From assembly GCA_964385405.1 (NCBI GenBank), contig CAYLOT010000018.1, positions 1-53,422 of the forward strand: a stretch of 53,422 nucleotides of DNA. Direction: 5' to 3'. The translations under genes and the position numbers were made by a program. The DNA is from CAIZGX01 sp964385405. Lineage in GTDB: Bacteria > Bacteroidota > Bacteroidia > Flavobacteriales_D > Sanyastnellaceae. Position 1 is the first letter of the stretch, and each line of letters begins with the position of its first letter. Shown here in pieces: positions 51,360 through 53,422 of the stretch. Below the pieces are notes generated by a model. That model searched no databases, was not told the DNA's origin, and saw nothing but the letters and a program-made list of their open reading frames with translations.

Positions 51360-52422
51360 GAAAAATAAAAAAGCAGTTGCTGTTGTTCTTGCTCTATCCT
51401 GTGTTCTCGCCTTTACAATAGTTTCCGGTGTGTTGGTTCTTTCTCCTTTAAACTCTAACGGAAAAGAATTTTCCATTTACATCCCTACGAACAATAAAAG
51501 TGCTGATGTAGAAAAAGCTATACTAGACTCGCTTCTTAAGGATGCCGAACATCCCAGTATCGTTTTTTACAAATGGAAACTAACTTCTTTCTTTAAATCA
51601 TCGGATAAATTCCCTCCAGGTAAATACACCATCAGCGGAAATTTATCAGCGCGTGCTATTTTCAACAAATTAAACTCTGGCAATCAAGATGCTGTTTCCA
51701 TTCGAATAGACAACATAAAGACTATTTATAATTTGGCGCAACGCTTCGAAAAAAAATTCGAACAAGACAGTGCCAAATTCATGGACTACGTTAACCGTAA
51801 TCTAGACATTCTCGCCCCAAACACAAAAGAACTTCCTATTGAAATTCGTCAACAACGTGTATTAGAAAGGCTGTTGGGAGATACATACGAAATGTACTGG
51901 ACCAGTTCTCCCGAAATTTTCTTTGCTCGCCTGAACACAATTTATGATGAATATTGGAACAATGAAAAAGACACCTTAGCAACACGTATCGGTTTATCCG
52001 AACACGAAGTGTATGTGCTAGCATCAATCGTTCGCGGTGAAACGGCCAATAAAGATGAAGCGCCTCAAATAGCAGGACTTTATTTGAACCGGCTAAAACA
52101 AAACATGTTACTTCAATCTGACCCTACAGTTCTCTTTGGAATTAACACGAAAGAAAAAAGACAGCGCGTGCGCAATTCCGATTTAAAATTCGACTCGCCA
52201 TACAATACGTATCGCTACAAAGGACTTCCTCCAGCTTCAATACACATCGTAGAAAAAACATATATCGACGCGGTACTGAAAGCAGCAACTCACAACTACA
52301 TTTTCATGTGCGCACAACCTGGCGGAACGGGAAGGCACAACTTCGCAGTATCGTACGCAGAACATCAACAATATGCTAAAGCATATCAACAATATCTCGA
52401 CTCACTTGATATCCAACGATGA
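51343..52422 (+). CDS. mltG: Endolytic peptidoglycan transglycosylase MltG
   Basis: MltG cuts nascent glycan strands and so sets their length. The 359-residue protein has an N-terminal cytoplasmic basic stretch, a membrane segment (VAVVLALSCVLAFTIVSGVLVL), a LysM-like region (PPGKYTISGNLSARAIFNKLNSG) and the YceG domain with LASIVRGETA (catalytic Glu233) and LQSDPTVLFGI. It overlaps both neighbours, so it is translationally coupled. Confidence 0.94.
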   Translation: MKNYFKKNKKAVAVVLALSCVLAFTIVSGVLVLSPLNSNGKEFSIYIPTNNKSADVEKAILDSLLKDAEHPSIVFYKWKLTSFFKSSDKFPPGKYTISGNLSARAIFNKLNSGNQDAVSIRIDNIKTIYNLAQRFEKKFEQDSAKFMDYVNRNLDILAPNTKELPIEIRQQRVLERLLGDTYEMYWTSSPEIFFARLNTIYDEYWNNEKDTLATRIGLSEHEVYVLASIVRGETANKDEAPQIAGLYLNRLKQNMLLQSDPTVLFGINTKEKRQRVRNSDLKFDSPYNTYRYKGLPPASIHIVEKTYIDAVLKAATHNYIFMCAQPGGTGRHNFAVSYAEHQQYAKAYQQYLDSLDIQR

Positions 52423-53318
52423 AAACAAGCACATTACTTTTCTTCATTTTGTTTTCTCACTTTACCTCATTTTCATTTGAGATTGATACACTCGCATTAA
52501 ACTTCAGCGAACAAAAAAAACACAACACTGTATTTTCAATAGTTACCATTGGCGCAGGTGCAACTGCCTTTATTGGTTTAAATGAATTGTGGTATAAGGA
52601 CTATCCTAGAAGTAGTTTTCACTTTTTCAACGACTCGAAAGAATGGATGCAAATGGATAAATTCGGACATGCCTTTACATCTTACCAAATCGGCAGAAAT
52701 TTTTACAACACGCTCCGAACAGGCGATTCAAACCGAAATAAAAGTATTTTTCTCGGTGGAGCTAGTGGACTACTATACTTAACGGGTATTGAAATATTAG
52801 ATGGAAAATCTAAGCAGTGGGGATTTTCAAACAGTGATATGATCGCAAATACTTTTGGTTATTTTTTATTTGCATCACAAGAATATTTTCTTCAACAACA
52901 ATTCATCTCAATGAAATTTTCTTATCAAAAAAGTGCGTTCGCTAATCTTCGACCTGAAACATTTGGTCGGAATTTTCAACAACGACTTTTGAAAGACTAC
53001 AACGGACAAACATATTGGTTCTCTGCACCACTATCTCTGAATCACGCGCATACCAAGCGATTCACGAAGTGGTTATGCATTTCAATTGGTTATAGTATTG
53101 ATGAAAATGTATATGCAGATAATAACATTAACAGTGTTAATAATTTTCATGCAACACGTGAATTCTTTTTTTCTTTTGATGCAGATTTGAATAGAATTGA
53201 ATGGCGAAGAAAATGGATGAAGAAAATTGCAAGCGTAATTAACTTCATAAAAATTCCAAGTCCAACAATTGGGATCAGAAGTGATGGAAAGGTGAGATTT
53301 TATCCCGTGTATTTTTAA
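52419..53318 (+). CDS. DUF2279 family protein
   Basis: A 299-residue exported or membrane-associated protein beginning with a signal peptide (MKTSTLLFFILFSHFTSFS). The motif YKDYPRSSFHFFNDSKEWMQMDKFGHAF, a further segment GLLYLTGIEILDGKSKQWGFSNSDMIANTFG and the C-terminal part match DUF2279, a family of unknown function in Bacteroidota. The ATG overlaps the mltG stop by 4 bp, so it is part of the GNAT-mltG operon. Confidence 0.85.
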   Translation: MKTSTLLFFILFSHFTSFSFEIDTLALNFSEQKKHNTVFSIVTIGAGATAFIGLNELWYKDYPRSSFHFFNDSKEWMQMDKFGHAFTSYQIGRNFYNTLRTGDSNRNKSIFLGGASGLLYLTGIEILDGKSKQWGFSNSDMIANTFGYFLFASQEYFLQQQFISMKFSYQKSAFANLRPETFGRNFQQRLLKDYNGQTYWFSAPLSLNHAHTKRFTKWLCISIGYSIDENVYADNNINSVNNFHATREFFFSFDADLNRIEWRRKWMKKIASVINFIKIPSPTIGIRSDGKVRFYPVYF

Positions 53319-53375
53319 GTTCTCTTATAACGATAAGCGAACACTTTGAAAAGAAAATAATCAACCGTTTATTTT

Positions 53376-53422
53376 ATGAAAACCAAAACCAAAGCTAGCG
53401 CGCCAAAGGCCGCTAAAAAAGC
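53376..53422 (+). CDS. Start of a Lys/Ala-rich basic protein (cut by the window end)
   Basis: ATG at 53376 begins MKTKTKASAPKAAKKA and runs off the right edge. Alternating Lys, Ala and Pro resemble histone H1-like nucleoid proteins or the basic tails of ribosome- or DNA-binding proteins, but too little is seen to decide. The 57-bp gap before it shows no terminator. Confidence 0.4.
   Translation, partial: MKTKTKASAPKAAKK

Overview
The window comes from a Bacteroidota chromosome, most likely a free-living Flavobacteriales-type bacterium (inference). The signs are secreted proteins with type IX secretion (T9SS) type A and type B C-terminal domains, many beta-barrel and lipoprotein families typical of the phylum (DUF5723, DUF5777, DUF5916, DUF4105, GSCFA-like), BshC for bacillithiol, a fused alpha/beta E1 dehydrogenase, a DnaE polymerase carrying its own proofreading domain, and TAnnTTTG-type -7 promoter boxes. 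Coding density is very high, with many 1-20 bp gene overlaps. No rRNA, tRNA, CRISPR array or complete insertion sequence was seen.

Layout. 1-4.5 kb: smpB (runs off the left edge), cutC, a patatin lipase, then a four-helix-bundle (IVS/S23-type) gene with an unusual array of ten CCCTCG-headed mini-hairpins, then dapA and a conserved partner. 4.5-12.9 kb: an APC permease, HU, trmH, a MATE exporter and the exonuclease-DnaE fusion. 12.9-19.9 kb: a six-gene minus-strand envelope operon (dapF, DUF4105, lipoprotein, DUF5723 barrel, kdsA, T9SS type A protein). 19.9-23.5 kb: E1 dehydrogenase, a secreted protein, a membrane-anchored thioredoxin and a ferredoxin. 23.5-26.6 kb: a five-gene redox/envelope operon (two cytochrome c-like lipoproteins, an OB-fold protein, YceI and a DUF5777 barrel). 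A decayed gene fragment lies in the next gap.

26.9-30.9 kb: a divergent phosphate-uptake locus (PiT transporter plus DUF47 regulator facing a phosphate-selective porin) with two PhoP/PhoB-box-like direct repeats between them. 30.9-36.1 kb: dapD operon with a GT9 glycosyltransferase and a GSCFA protein, ruvX, bshC. 36.1-39.3 kb: an ECF sigma factor, a putative anti-sigma protein, a barrel protein and a T9SS type B protein, probably cotranscribed into bshC. 39.3-46.2 kb: a DUF5916 protein divergent from a TonB-dependent receptor and ABC exporter (TTG start). 46.2-53.4 kb: a TIGR01777 epimerase, photolyase, class III CoA-transferase, rfbC with a Wza-like export lipoprotein, a GNAT enzyme, MltG, a DUF2279 protein, and the start of a Lys/Ala-rich protein cut by the right edge.

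Much of the window serves the cell envelope: diaminopimelate synthesis (dapA, dapF, dapD), peptidoglycan chain release (MltG), lipopolysaccharide (kdsA, GT9, rfbC), polysaccharide export, T9SS cargo and outer-membrane barrels. The most unusual items are the mini-hairpin array tied to the four-helix-bundle gene, the cytochrome/YceI/DUF5777 operon with non-standard haem motifs, and the two phosphate-box candidates.
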